Positions 20,615 to 29,528 of a DNA stretch of 64,000 bases are shown in pieces. A model generated the notes under the pieces. The model saw only the letters and a program-made list of their open reading frames with translations. It had not been told where the DNA came from and ran no database searches. Source of the stretch: Coprothermobacter proteolyticus DSM 5265 (GTDB lineage Bacteria > Coprothermobacterota > Coprothermobacteria > Coprothermobacterales > Coprothermobacteraceae); assembly GCF_000020945.1 (NCBI RefSeq), contig NC_011295.1:124001-188000 (forward strand), in the 5' to 3' direction. The position numbers were made by a program, and so were the translations under genes. The stretch's first letter is position 1, and every line of letters begins with the position of its first letter.

Positions 20615-23600
20615 ATGTTTCAAGAGTGGGAGGGGCTTCTGCAGAATACTAAGGGTATTGTTTTCATTGATATACCAACAGGAAAAGGACGTACATATAC
20701 TCTAAAACAGCTGAAGAAAGTTTGCAAAGTAAAGAGTTTATACAGTTTGTATTATTCTCCCCTAACAGGTGTAGGGCAGCTCTTCTTTGATCTGTTAAAT
20801 GGTGTTCGAGAAGACTTTCTTGAAGAGTTTCCTGAGCACGGACCTGTTATAAGACGGTATCTGCATCATCGATTTTACCCGGCTCTCAGCTCATTTAAGC
20901 CATATAGGCCTCTGACTGTTAGTCAGGAACAAACACTACTTCTAAGTGCCATGGTGGATTTAGTCAGGGCTTCAGGTATAAAGTACTGGTTCATAGATGA
21001 TTGGCTACAGGACGATTACAATTATCTGTTTTCTGTGGTTCTGCCAGAGCTGGTGGCCGCCACCGACATAACTGTAGTGGTGGTGGGAGATGCTTTCCCC
21101 AGAGAATGGGCTGAAACCGTTTTGGAAAACAGTTCTCTTGATGCATTCTTTGGAGATGATTGTTTAGCTAAATACTGCCGTACATTTGGATTCAGTGAAC
21201 AAGACATTGAAAAAATGATTTCGGAAACGGAAGGGAATTGGCACGAACTTCTTTTCTTGTGTCAGACGCGTGCTACGAATCTAAGTGATGCTCTCAAAAG
21301 GGCAATGAGTGCACTTCCCGAGCAAGCATGTGATTTATTAAACGGATTCGCTGTTATGGCTGAGAGAAACAGTGCATTTATAAAAGATATCCTTTTGGGC
21401 GAGCAAAGGGATTACTCTGCATTGGAAAAGCTGGAGCAACTTCATTTGGTTTTTTGGGAATCACCTCTTTACAGGTTTCCTTCACCTCGAGTGAGAGAGC
21501 TGGTGCGCGAGCGAATACCGCAGTCTGAGCAAAAAGCTATTTTGGAAAGTGTGACCGATGCTATGGCAAAGGTGGGGTACAGCGACTACTGGGGAAGAAT
21601 TGCTACTCGCTATCGTACCTGGGGTAAGAGGAAAAAAGAAGCCTTTGCTCTTCTGATGGAGCTACGGGAGAAAAAAGGTACAGCGGAAGTAATGAAAACA
21701 ATAGACAGATTGGACCAGTTGGGAGTCAATGGTCCAGGTTACAGAAGGCTAAAAAGTCTTTGCCAATACTGGACAAACAACCTGCAGGGTGCAGTGGAAA
21801 CGCTGAAGGCGCTTAAGAATCCAAACCTGGTGGATTTGGCTAACCTTATTAGGTTCCTGTCTTACAGTGGGCAAATAGCTGAAGCGGATAGGTTAGCGTC
21901 AGGACTTTTGAGAGACAGGGAAGTCATCTGCAATTCGCTGTTCTTCCCACGAATTGCGGGAGACCTGTCTTTACCGTTTGTCCTAAAGGGAAGGTACAGG
22001 GAGGGTTTGGAGCTTCTAGAGCAGTTTCTGGAAGTCATAGTTGGTAAACCCTATCTAAGGGAGCATTTGGGAGTATATTACAATAGTTTGGGGGTTCTCC
22101 TTGCCTACAACGGGCGTCTTTATGCGTCTTACGATGCCCTGCAGCGGGGTCTGGAGGTCATGGGATCTCTGGAAGGATCAGAGGTGCATCTAAGGCTTCT
22201 GATAAACCTATCTGATACAGCTTTGGAGCTTGAGGGGCCTTCTGCTTCTTTTAAGTACGTAAATGCAGCCTTTCGTAGCACTGCGCCTTGTAACCTTGCA
22301 TTGAGAGCTGTAGCTTTGTCAAACTATTGCGCGACTTACTTTCAGTTCATGGGACTGCCAAAAGAAGCATTGGAGGAACTCATTTCACTTATGCCGGAGG
22401 CCGATACTAAAACACGTTTTGATGTGGGTGAAGTTGTAGTTGGTACTTATTGGTTAAGTGGGATGGGAAACTTGGCCAAGAGCGTACTAACAATGATGAG
22501 TGCTGAGAATGACGAACAGCATTTTAGATATGCTGTTTTTCAGGCAGCACTAGGTCTATGCTCTTGGAGTGAAGAGTCCTTCCCTTCAATCGGTCTTAGC
22601 TCAAGTTTTCCTTTGTACCCAGTTATGTGGCTGTACAAGGAGAACCCTGAAAAACTTAAGGGCTTGAGCCTATTTAGCAGTGACCGCCCCATAGTACTTT
22701 TCTTCAGAGCTCTTAGACAGAGAGACACAGTAGAGAACCTCATGGCGTTTGCTGTGAGAGCTGAGCACGGTTGGTACCTCGCAGATGCCATGTTTATCTA
22801 CGAACTGTTAGCTTCTCTGGTAGAAGGAGAGGAAAAAGCAGCGTTTTTAGAAGAAGCCTTGCGTTTAGCTACGCTTTTAGGCTTTTCTGAAAAAGCGAGG
22901 CTTTTGAGGAAGCAAATACATGAGTTGAATATTCCGTTGGTCCATAGTATGAACCTGCAGATGTTAGAGAAAAGCCTTCTTTCTTTACCTTTGGAGCAGG
23001 CTACGATTAGCGGATTCATTAAATACTTAGGTAACATTCTTAGCCACTTCTATGAGGATTTCTTTCTTTCCATAAGCTGGGGGGAAGAAATTTATCGTAC
23101 TGGAAGAGAGCGAGTTAGCGGGTTTGCCATCGACATGTGCCTACCGCCCTTCTGGGGCACTTTCGTAGTGAAGAATGGGAACGTAGCTGACGCCTTGGTT
23201 TTAAAAGCTGTCCTCTTATCTGTGGAAAGAGTTTGGGGAATTCGCTATGGTACCAATGATGCTCTAACAGGTCTATTTAACAGGAACTTTGGTCTGGAAG
23301 TGCTTAACAGACTTTGGAGTGACTATGAAAGAAGCGGCAGGTCTTTTTCGGTCATATTCATGGACGTAGATAATCTGAAGAACATAAATGACACGTTGGG
23401 GCATCCAGTGGGCGATCAGGTGCTACGTGAGGTTGCTTTTGGTCTGAAAAAACATCTTAGACAAAGCGATTTCGCTGTGAGATGGGGTGGCGATGAGTTC
23501 CTTGTTATCTTGCTTCAAAGTGACGAACAAGGGGCACAAAAAGTGGCAGAAAGAATAGAAATGGAGCTTGCTAACAGTCCAATGCCAGTCGGCCTCAGTT

Positions 23601-23722
23601 ACGGAATTGTGGAAGCCAAGGAAGTTTTAACTTTGGAGGAACTTCTCAGAACATCAGACGCACGGATGTACCTTCAAAAGAGAAGCAAGAAAACGCGAAA
23701 AGGAGAAGATGAAAGAACGTAG
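20615..23722 (+). CDS. STAND-like ATPase/TPR protein with C-terminal diguanylate cyclase (GGDEF) domain
   Basis: The protein has about 1035 residues. The last 170 form a complete GGDEF domain: 'DALTGLFNRN' opening, 'FMDVDNLKNINDTLGH', the active-site loop RWGGDEF (GGDEF at 958-962), and an inhibitory RxxD site (RQSD) five residues before it. It should make cyclic di-GMP with product inhibition. The N-terminus ('IVFIDIPTGKGRTYTL') looks like an imperfect P-loop and the next 350 residues resemble the MalT/STAND NTPase architecture. The centre (about 370-800) is helical and TPR-like. No membrane segment is seen, so it is cytoplasmic. No EAL or PilZ protein is in the window. The signal sensed is unknown. 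The ATPase call is weaker than the GGDEF call. Confidence 0.88.
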   Translation: MFQEWEGLLQNTKGIVFIDIPTGKGRTYTLKQLKKVCKVKSLYSLYYSPLTGVGQLFFDLLNGVREDFLEEFPEHGPVIRRYLHHRFYPALSSFKPYRPLTVSQEQTLLLSAMVDLVRASGIKYWFIDDWLQDDYNYLFSVVLPELVAATDITVVVVGDAFPREWAETVLENSSLDAFFGDDCLAKYCRTFGFSEQDIEKMISETEGNWHELLFLCQTRATNLSDALKRAMSALPEQACDLLNGFAVMAERNSAFIKDILLGEQRDYSALEKLEQLHLVFWESPLYRFPSPRVRELVRERIPQSEQKAILESVTDAMAKVGYSDYWGRIATRYRTWGKRKKEAFALLMELREKKGTAEVMKTIDRLDQLGVNGPGYRRLKSLCQYWTNNLQGAVETLKALKNPNLVDLANLIRFLSYSGQIAEADRLASGLLRDREVICNSLFFPRIAGDLSLPFVLKGRYREGLELLEQFLEVIVGKPYLREHLGVYYNSLGVLLAYNGRLYASYDALQRGLEVMGSLEGSEVHLRLLINLSDTALELEGPSASFKYVNAAFRSTAPCNLALRAVALSNYCATYFQFMGLPKEALEELISLMPEADTKTRFDVGEVVVGTYWLSGMGNLAKSVLTMMSAENDEQHFRYAVFQAALGLCSWSEESFPSIGLSSSFPLYPVMWLYKENPEKLKGLSLFSSDRPIVLFFRALRQRDTVENLMAFAVRAEHGWYLADAMFIYELLASLVEGEEKAAFLEEALRLATLLGFSEKARLLRKQIHELNIPLVHSMNLQMLEKSLLSLPLEQATISGFIKYLGNILSHFYEDFFLSISWGEEIYRTGRERVSGFAIDMCLPPFWGTFVVKNGNVADALVLKAVLLSVERVWGIRYGTNDALTGLFNRNFGLEVLNRLWSDYERSGRSFSVIFMDVDNLKNINDTLGHPVGDQVLREVAFGLKKHLRQSDFAVRWGGDEFLVILLQSDEQGAQKVAERIEMELANSPMPVGLSYGIVEAKEVLTLEELLRTSDARMYLQKRSKKTRKGEDERT

Positions 23723-23753
23723 AATTATGTGGGGAAACAAGACCCTGAACTAC

Positions 23754-25049
23754 TTACTTCCCAATGCAAAAATTAGAGAAAACTGTTGATAGAAGGTCTT
23801 CTTCTACGTCTCCGTCAATTAGGGTTGTTAAATTCCTAAGTGCAGAGAACAAATCGTCGGCTGCCACCTCAGCGTAAACACTAAGATGTTCCAGAGCATC
23901 GTGCACGTCGCCAAGGGTCTTTTCTAAAAGCCCCATTTGCCTTTGGCTCACTAGAAGTTTTGGCGGTTCCGTAATATTCATCAGCTGGTGTATGGCTTCA
24001 ATTATTCGGTCTATGCCTGTCTTTTCCTTTGCGCTGACGAAGTAGGCCTTTGGATGCTGCTCATTGCCTTTGCCTTTATCTATTTTGTTTCCCACAACAA
24101 TGGTCTTTTCTTCTTGAATGAGATTGAACATCTGCTTATCTTCATCGGTCCATCCCGTTGAGGCATCATATAGGAAAATTACCAGATCAGCTTCCTCAAT
24201 TCTACGAAGTGCCAGTTTTACGCCTTCTTGTTCAATGGGATCATCCGTGTGGCGAAGCCCCGCAGTATCTACCACATTTACAGGTATTTTTCCTAATACC
24301 GTGTACTGTTCTATGTAATCTCTGGTGGTTCCTGGGATTTGCGACACGATGGAACGTTCCATGCCAACTAGTGCGTTCATTAAAGAAGATTTGCCCACAT
24401 TTGGCCTACCTGCTATTACCAGGCTTATGCCTTTTCTGAGTATTTCAGCTGTTTTGGCGCTTTCAATCAGGTCTTCAGTTTCTACCAGGATTTCTCTCAG
24501 CTGCTCTTCAATACTGCTTTCCTCTACGTCTTCGGGGAAGTCCATGGCTGCCTGGAGGAAAGCCAATACGTTAAGTACTTTATTCCTTAAACTTGCTATT
24601 CTGTCGCTAAGTTTGCCCTTCAACGTATTCTCACCGGCTTTTAGAAGCTCTGTGCTTCTTGCCAGAATAAGATCATTAACCGCTTCAGCCTGAGTAAGGT
24701 CCATCTTTCCGTTAAGGAAAGCTCGGAAGGTGAATTCCCCAGGCTGAGCGGGTTTCATACCGGCATCCAAAAGAGTCTCTATAATAAGCTCTGCAATGGC
24801 TGGGTTACCGTGGCACATTATCTCAACCATTTCTTCTCCTGTGTAGGAGTGTGGCTCAGAATACCAAATTGCCACAACTTGGTCTTCTACCTTTTCGGAG
24901 CTGAAGTACCTCAAAGAGGCATGTCGTGGCTTTTGTAATGGCTTGTCAAGAAATGCTTCTACTGTGTTTTTCGATGCATCACCAGATATTCTGATCACGT
25001 GTAGGGCTCCCACCCCCCAGGGAGTGGCCAATGCTACTATGGGCTCCAC
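23754..25049 (-). CDS. mnmE: tRNA modification GTPase MnmE (TrmE)
   Basis: With MnmG, MnmE adds the carboxymethylaminomethyl group to wobble uridine 34 of certain tRNAs. The 431-residue protein has the N-terminal tetrahydrofolate-binding domain ('PGEFTFRAFLNGKMDLTQAEA' region, shortened), an inserted G domain (GRPNVGKSSLMN; GTTRDY; DTAGLR) and the invariant C-terminal CIGK. It is slightly shorter than the usual 450-460. The start is GTG 25049 with AGGG seven bases before. A perfect 14-bp palindrome lies at 25063-25076 just upstream. It is probably the last gene of a run with the membrane protein and beta-CASP genes. mnmG is not in the window. Confidence 0.96.
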   Translation of the reverse strand: MEPIVALATPWGVGALHVIRISGDASKNTVEAFLDKPLQKPRHASLRYFSSEKVEDQVVAIWYSEPHSYTGEEMVEIMCHGNPAIAELIIETLLDAGMKPAQPGEFTFRAFLNGKMDLTQAEAVNDLILARSTELLKAGENTLKGKLSDRIASLRNKVLNVLAFLQAAMDFPEDVEESSIEEQLREILVETEDLIESAKTAEILRKGISLVIAGRPNVGKSSLMNALVGMERSIVSQIPGTTRDYIEQYTVLGKIPVNVVDTAGLRHTDDPIEQEGVKLALRRIEEADLVIFLYDASTGWTDEDKQMFNLIQEEKTIVVGNKIDKGKGNEQHPKAYFVSAKEKTGIDRIIEAIHQLMNITEPPKLLVSQRQMGLLEKTLGDVHDALEHLSVYAEVAADDLFSALRNLTTLIDGDVEEDLLSTVFSNFCIGK

Positions 25050-25062
25050 GTATATACCCTAC

Positions 25063-25076
25063 AAGTCATATGACTT
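25063..25076. promoter_or_regulatory. Perfect 14-bp palindrome upstream of mnmE
   Basis: AAGTCATATGACTT reads the same on both strands, 13 bases before the mnmE start and within the 61-base gap to the preceding gene. It is too compact for a terminator, with no loop. It could be a protein-binding site or chance. Confidence 0.3.
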
Positions 25077-25110
25077 TTGTTTATGTCCGCCACCTGATAA
25101 TTCTACATCT

Positions 25111-26022
25111 TCAACTGTTAGACCTGCCAAAGGAGACTTGGCTTTCTAAGAAGTTTGAGAACCACTGAGAGCTTCCCAGAGCTGCGAGCGCCACCAAAAC
25201 TACCAATGCGGCTGGATACCAAAAATAGCTAACCACAGCGAGAACGATCCAGAACCATGGGGTTGATACCGTTTTTCTTAAGGTGCTAGTTCCATAACCA
25301 ACCATGCGTATGATGATGATCCAGAAAGCTATCCATAATGCAGCCCATAGGACAGTTAACAATAGACCGGTGTAGGAGTCCAGTGCGTTGAGGGCAGAGT
25401 TGAAGAAGAGGGAAGAAGCCAGATCAACGAAGGCATAGACAGCAAACAGGAATACTGCTCCTAAAATTGCAGAGAGAATACTGCCCCAGGAAATAGAAAA
25501 ACCTGGAGTGCTATCGCTTAAAAGGCCCCAAATTAATCCCAAGACCAGAAAGCCCAAAACACCGTATTTTGCTATGACGGAGAAAGGCCTAAGAATGTAA
25601 TAGAGCACATCATTTCCAACTAGAGCCATGGTTTGCAGTGTAGCGGTCGACTGATTTACTACGCGTGATCCCATAAGTATTACCGGAATTTCACCTTCAC
25701 TGCCAGGTGCAATGTAAACATCTGATCCAGCTGCAACCAATGGATACCAAAGTTTTCCCTTTAAGGTGAAATCCCCAAAGAACACTTCACCTGTGGAAAG
25801 TGTTGTAAACACACTTGTTTGCCCTCCGTACTGGGTGAAGTCCATTAAATAACCAGGGGGAGCAACGGTGTCAGCTTGGCTTTTCCAATAGCCCACATAC
25901 GTACCGAAACCAAACTCATTACCAATTACCAGTGCTGCATGAACGGATAGTGGCAAAACAACACACATGAGCACTGAGAGAACAATGAGTCTGAAAAGGA
26001 TCTTCTTTTTCTTGGAACTCAT
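25111..26022 (-). CDS. Unknown membrane protein with signal peptide
   Basis: I do not recognise this protein of 303 residues. It begins with a lysine-rich signal sequence (MSSKKKKILFRL then a hydrophobic run ending in VHA) and an extracytoplasmic region of about 110 residues rich in glycine, threonine and aromatic residues. Four to five membrane helices follow (starting near 'YGVLGFLVLGLIWGLL') before a short polar tail. The start is ATG 26022, eight bases after AGGAGG; an upstream GTG lies inside that site. It begins 21 bases after the stop of the beta-CASP gene and precedes mnmE, so it is probably co-transcribed. Function unknown. Confidence 0.75.
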   Translation of the reverse strand: MSSKKKKILFRLIVLSVLMCVVLPLSVHAALVIGNEFGFGTYVGYWKSQADTVAPPGYLMDFTQYGGQTSVFTTLSTGEVFFGDFTLKGKLWYPLVAAGSDVYIAPGSEGEIPVILMGSRVVNQSTATLQTMALVGNDVLYYILRPFSVIAKYGVLGFLVLGLIWGLLSDSTPGFSISWGSILSAILGAVFLFAVYAFVDLASSLFFNSALNALDSYTGLLLTVLWAALWIAFWIIIIRMVGYGTSTLRKTVSTPWFWIVLAVVSYFWYPAALVVLVALAALGSSQWFSNFLESQVSFGRSNS

Positions 26023-26043
26023 CTGTTCCACCTCCTGAGGAGG

Positions 26044-27558
26044 TCATGCTTCACTGTCTTCGAGGCTTTCCAATAGGGCAGTAAGCACTCTCTCCACAAG
26101 TTTTCTTTTATGTGGATATTTTGCCACAAAATTGTCAATTTTTTGTCCTATGGTATAAGCTTCTGGAGGTGGAATGGCAATACGCTCTTTTCGTGGTCTG
26201 AGCGTTACTGATTGGCGTCGCGCTGGTATAACGCTATGATAACCCATATTGCCCAATGACACAGCTAAAGATTTAGCAGGCCGAGGTTCACCATGGGTTA
26301 TCAGAAAAGTGGTGTCTGGCTGAAAATTCTTTGCCCAACTGAGTAGGTCTTTGGCGTCAGCGTGGGAAGAAAAGCCGTTTATGGTGTGTATTTGTGCGCG
26401 AACAGCAATGTCTTCTCCCATAATCTTCACGTTTCGCGCTCCATCTACGATGGACCTTCCTAGTGTGCCCGCTGCCTGATACCCTACAAAAATGAGATGA
26501 TTTTTTGGATTCCACAGTCCGTGTTTAAGATGGTGTAGTATCCGTCCTCCTGTGCACATGCCTGAACCGGCCATGATCAGAGCGTGATCTAAATTGTTTA
26601 GTTTCTTACTCTGCTCTGGTGTATCAATGTACTGTATACCAAGTTTTTCTTGATCCATACCTTGGAAGAACTCTGCCAAGTGGGGCAAGAGATACTCAGG
26701 ATAACTGCTGTAAACAGCGGTGATCTTGTTGCCCAAAGGTGAATCAAAGAACATGGGCATAGTCGCAAGTTCAGGCATTTCTTGTGTCAATAGCAGGTAA
26801 AGCTCATAGATGATCCTTTGAGCTCTATCCACTACGAAAGTTGGTATTAGTACTTTCGACCGATCACGGATTGCTGCAGAAAGTGCATTCTTAAACTCTG
26901 CACGTGTTTCTCTTATATCTTTGTGCTGACGGTCACCATAGGTGGATTCAATGACTACGTAATCAGCATATTCAAAAATGTACGGGGGTGGCTCTAAAAC
27001 AGTGTCCTGTGGTCCCAAGTCACCAGAGAACACCAGCTTTATGTTTTCGGCGTTTACTTCTATGCTACTAGCACCTAATATGTGCCCTGAGGGTCGGAAA
27101 GTGAATTGGAATTCTTTGAAGCGTTCAGTTTGATTCCACGGCAATGGTACAAAAAGTTTGCTTGCTTCATTAATGTCGTCCTCGTCAAAAAGTAGTTCTA
27201 CGGGTGGTTTGTCCTGCCTACGTCTTTTACGGTCAAGGCGTTCTTTTTCCTCTTTCATGAGCTTTACGGTGTCTTCCCAAAGAAGTTTCGTAAGTTCGAT
27301 TGTGGGCGGTGTTGCAAAAATAGGACCTCGAAAACCATTTTTGACAAGAACAGGTATGCGTCCTGAATGGTCTAGGTGAGCATGAGTAAGCAAAAGTGCA
27401 TTAACTTCTTTTGCTTTTATGTCCAGTGGCTGGTAGTTCCAGTCCTCTTCTTTACCTTGGAACATGCCAAAATCTATGAGAAGCTTTGCATTATCGCTTT
27501 CGAGTAAATAACTCGATCCAGTGACTTCTTGGGCAGCACCCAGAAATGTGAGTTCCAT
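26044..27558 (-). CDS. Metallo-beta-lactamase/beta-CASP ribonuclease family protein
   Basis: This predicted RNA-processing nuclease of 504 residues belongs to the CPSF73-like beta-CASP group. The zinc motif HAHLDHSGRIP (about residue 55) and 'FSGDLGP' are intact. The beta-CASP region has 'LIPTFVVDRAQRI', 'SGMCTGGRILHHL' and 'FVGYQAAGTLGR'. The closing RNA-specific motif includes 'GFSSHADAKDLL' and 'ITHGEP'. It starts directly at the MBL domain, without the KH domains of archaeal relatives. ATG 27558 has AGGGAGGTG nine bases upstream; an in-frame start at 27600 lacks such a site. It heads a run of genes with the membrane protein and mnmE. Confidence 0.92.
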   Translation of the reverse strand: MELTFLGAAQEVTGSSYLLESDNAKLLIDFGMFQGKEEDWNYQPLDIKAKEVNALLLTHAHLDHSGRIPVLVKNGFRGPIFATPPTIELTKLLWEDTVKLMKEEKERLDRKRRRQDKPPVELLFDEDDINEASKLFVPLPWNQTERFKEFQFTFRPSGHILGASSIEVNAENIKLVFSGDLGPQDTVLEPPPYIFEYADYVVIESTYGDRQHKDIRETRAEFKNALSAAIRDRSKVLIPTFVVDRAQRIIYELYLLLTQEMPELATMPMFFDSPLGNKITAVYSSYPEYLLPHLAEFFQGMDQEKLGIQYIDTPEQSKKLNNLDHALIMAGSGMCTGGRILHHLKHGLWNPKNHLIFVGYQAAGTLGRSIVDGARNVKIMGEDIAVRAQIHTINGFSSHADAKDLLSWAKNFQPDTTFLITHGEPRPAKSLAVSLGNMGYHSVIPARRQSVTLRPRKERIAIPPPEAYTIGQKIDNFVAKYPHKRKLVERVLTALLESLEDSEA

Positions 27559-27780
27559 GGGAATATTCACCTCCCTTATCCTAATGGTAAGACAATGCAA
27601 GGCAAGTTAGACAGCTTTTCCAAGTTAACCTGCGGTGAAGCTTTTTTGCCTAATGGTAAGGTTATCATCGCGTTAATGTGTCCTTCTCGCATGTGGACAA
27701 GAGTGAAGGCAGTAGAACCATGCTGTACGACGGTAGCGGGGTCTCCTCATTAAAAGAGCTTTTATGTCTGGTAAAAACAA
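27559..27780. other. Intergenic region upstream of the beta-CASP gene
   Basis: No convincing gene lies here; short open frames lack start signals. The 12-base word CCTAATGGTAAG occurs twice (near 27582 and 27650), about 68 bases apart, upstream of the beta-CASP gene, and could be a paired binding site. No clear -10/-35 pair is visible. Confidence 0.3.
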
Positions 27781-27812
27781 GAAGAGGCTCCTTGTCAATT
27801 AGAAGCCTCTTC
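27781..27812 (-). terminator. Intrinsic terminator after the MMPL operon
   Basis: GAAGAGGCT (27781-27789) pairs perfectly with AGCCTCTTC (27804-27812), and on the minus strand it is followed by CTTGTTTTTA. It lies 39 bases past the stop of the 27852-29528 gene. Confidence 0.8.
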
Positions 27813-27851
27813 GAGATGTTTAGCTATTTTTTCTTTTTGGGCTAAGGAGAG

Positions 27852-29528
27852 CTAATCTTCTATTTTTATGATGAACATGACCTTCCCAGTAGCACCAGTG
27901 GGTAAGCCGCTAAAACTGTTGTAACTATCTGCCAGTTCCTTAGCTTTATCTAAGTTTTGACTCTGACTGGAGAAGGTTTCATACGCCTGATTTGCACCCT
28001 TTGATATCTCCCTGAGCCCTTTTGAAAGCTCACTCATGGGTGGTATGGTTTGTCCGTTTATGGTTCCACCTTTAACTAGGGTATTAAGAGCCGTCTTTAG
28101 ATCAAGCATGCCTTGGCTGAGTTCTCTTTGCATGGTACTAATACCAGTTTTTAGTTGACTGCTAACCTGCGCTATGGGTGGCAGTTGTTTACCCTGCACT
28201 GTGCCGCCGTTTACCATTATTCCCAGTGTGTTCCTCATAGCCAACAGCCCGTTACTTAAGTCTTTTAGCATTCCCATCTGGCTAGCGGTTTGCTGCAGTG
28301 CTTGCGCCATTTGGCGGCTTCCTTGACTGAGCTGCGTAAGTGACTGCTTTAAGGTGGACAGGGGTGGTATGAATCCGGTAGGTAACGTTGCGCCTTGGGT
28401 CATCGCTTGAAGCAGCAGTTGCTGTTGACCCATGAGTTGAAGTAGTTGCTCTTTGCCTGGAAGCTCAGGTTGCATTGTTAAGGCGTTACTCACTTGCTGG
28501 TTTATGGCAAGGCTTTGAGATGCTAGTTCGGTGTAAGCACTGACTAATGTGCCCAATTGATCTAAAGCAGATGCTGTTTGCTGAAGGGGTTGCTCGAGGG
28601 CGATTAATCCTTCGGCCGCCTTGGGAAGCATGGCGATCTGCTGAGGGTTAAGCTGCTGATACATTTGGCTCAGGATTTGCCCGTAGGCATCTAGCAGCAG
28701 AGTTACATTCTCAAGACTACTTAGGTCCAAATCAGTTTGTACGGAGTTAGCCATCTTGGTCAATGCTTCACTGTAGCCATCGATGCCTTTTGCAATGCCT
28801 TCTAATGCTTTTGACATATCTTTCAGATTGGACATGTCAGGCAGTTCTATTGCCATGAGGGTGGGAACCACGCTTATGGATAAAGAGGGACTACTCTTTT
28901 TCATGGCTTCGTAGCTTATGGTTGCTGTGGTTTTTTCACCTACTGCCTGCATCATCAATGTGGCCATGGCTTTTGACCCTACATAATTCACATTTCCGCT
29001 GCTCACTGTTACATCTTTTACAGACGGGCCATCTAAGGTGACACTGATATTCACCAGCCATGGTAGATAAATGTCTCCTTGTTTGTAGTAGTTAAAGAAT
29101 TCTACGCCAATTTCCACGCTTCCCGTGGCCTGCTCCAGGTCACTTAACTTTGCAGCTTTACCATTTATTAGCACGTTTAGTTTCAAAGAGAATGGAAGTT
29201 CTTTTTGCAAATCGGTTCTATAGAAAACATCAGCCACGCCGCTGGATTGTCCTTGTATGGTTAGACCCATGTCGCTGTGGGTAATAGTGGCATCACCGAT
29301 GAGAATCTGCGGCGATGCTCCTCCGTCGATGGGATCTAGGATGCTGAAAGGTCCTTCTCCTTCCACTCTGAGCCAGTCCACTGCAATGACTTTCTTAACT
29401 TCGCCCTCGCTGTTTTGAATTACATACACGTTTTCGTAATCAGACACTGTGGGAGCCGCATTAGCATTTAGCGGCAAAAAGGCCAGTGCGACTATGGCCG
29501 TAAGTGCTATTAGCTTTTTGCTTTTCAT
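27852..29528 (-). CDS. Secreted coiled-coil protein, partner of the MMPL transporter
   Basis: This 558-residue protein has a signal peptide (about 1-24, ending ANA). A beta-rich domain of about 190 residues follows, then some 320 residues of long helices rich in glutamine, leucine and methionine with a repeated L-x-x-G/L-x-x-A pattern. It resembles the extracytoplasmic part of YhgE/Pip-type proteins, which also combine helical repeats with an MMPL-like membrane part. It has no membrane helix apart from the signal segment. Its start overlaps the end of the MMPL gene as ATGA, so the two are made together and probably act together outside the membrane. The cargo is unknown. Confidence 0.75.
   Translation of the reverse strand: MKSKKLIALTAIVALAFLPLNANAAPTVSDYENVYVIQNSEGEVKKVIAVDWLRVEGEGPFSILDPIDGGASPQILIGDATITHSDMGLTIQGQSSGVADVFYRTDLQKELPFSLKLNVLINGKAAKLSDLEQATGSVEIGVEFFNYYKQGDIYLPWLVNISVTLDGPSVKDVTVSSGNVNYVGSKAMATLMMQAVGEKTTATISYEAMKKSSPSLSISVVPTLMAIELPDMSNLKDMSKALEGIAKGIDGYSEALTKMANSVQTDLDLSSLENVTLLLDAYGQILSQMYQQLNPQQIAMLPKAAEGLIALEQPLQQTASALDQLGTLVSAYTELASQSLAINQQVSNALTMQPELPGKEQLLQLMGQQQLLLQAMTQGATLPTGFIPPLSTLKQSLTQLSQGSRQMAQALQQTASQMGMLKDLSNGLLAMRNTLGIMVNGGTVQGKQLPPIAQVSSQLKTGISTMQRELSQGMLDLKTALNTLVKGGTINGQTIPPMSELSKGLREISKGANQAYETFSSQSQNLDKAKELADSYNSFSGLPTGATGKVMFIIKIED

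Noticed and set aside
27600-27753. Short plus-strand open frame upstream of the beta-CASP gene
   Set aside because: No ribosome-binding site or family resemblance; better explained as promoter DNA.
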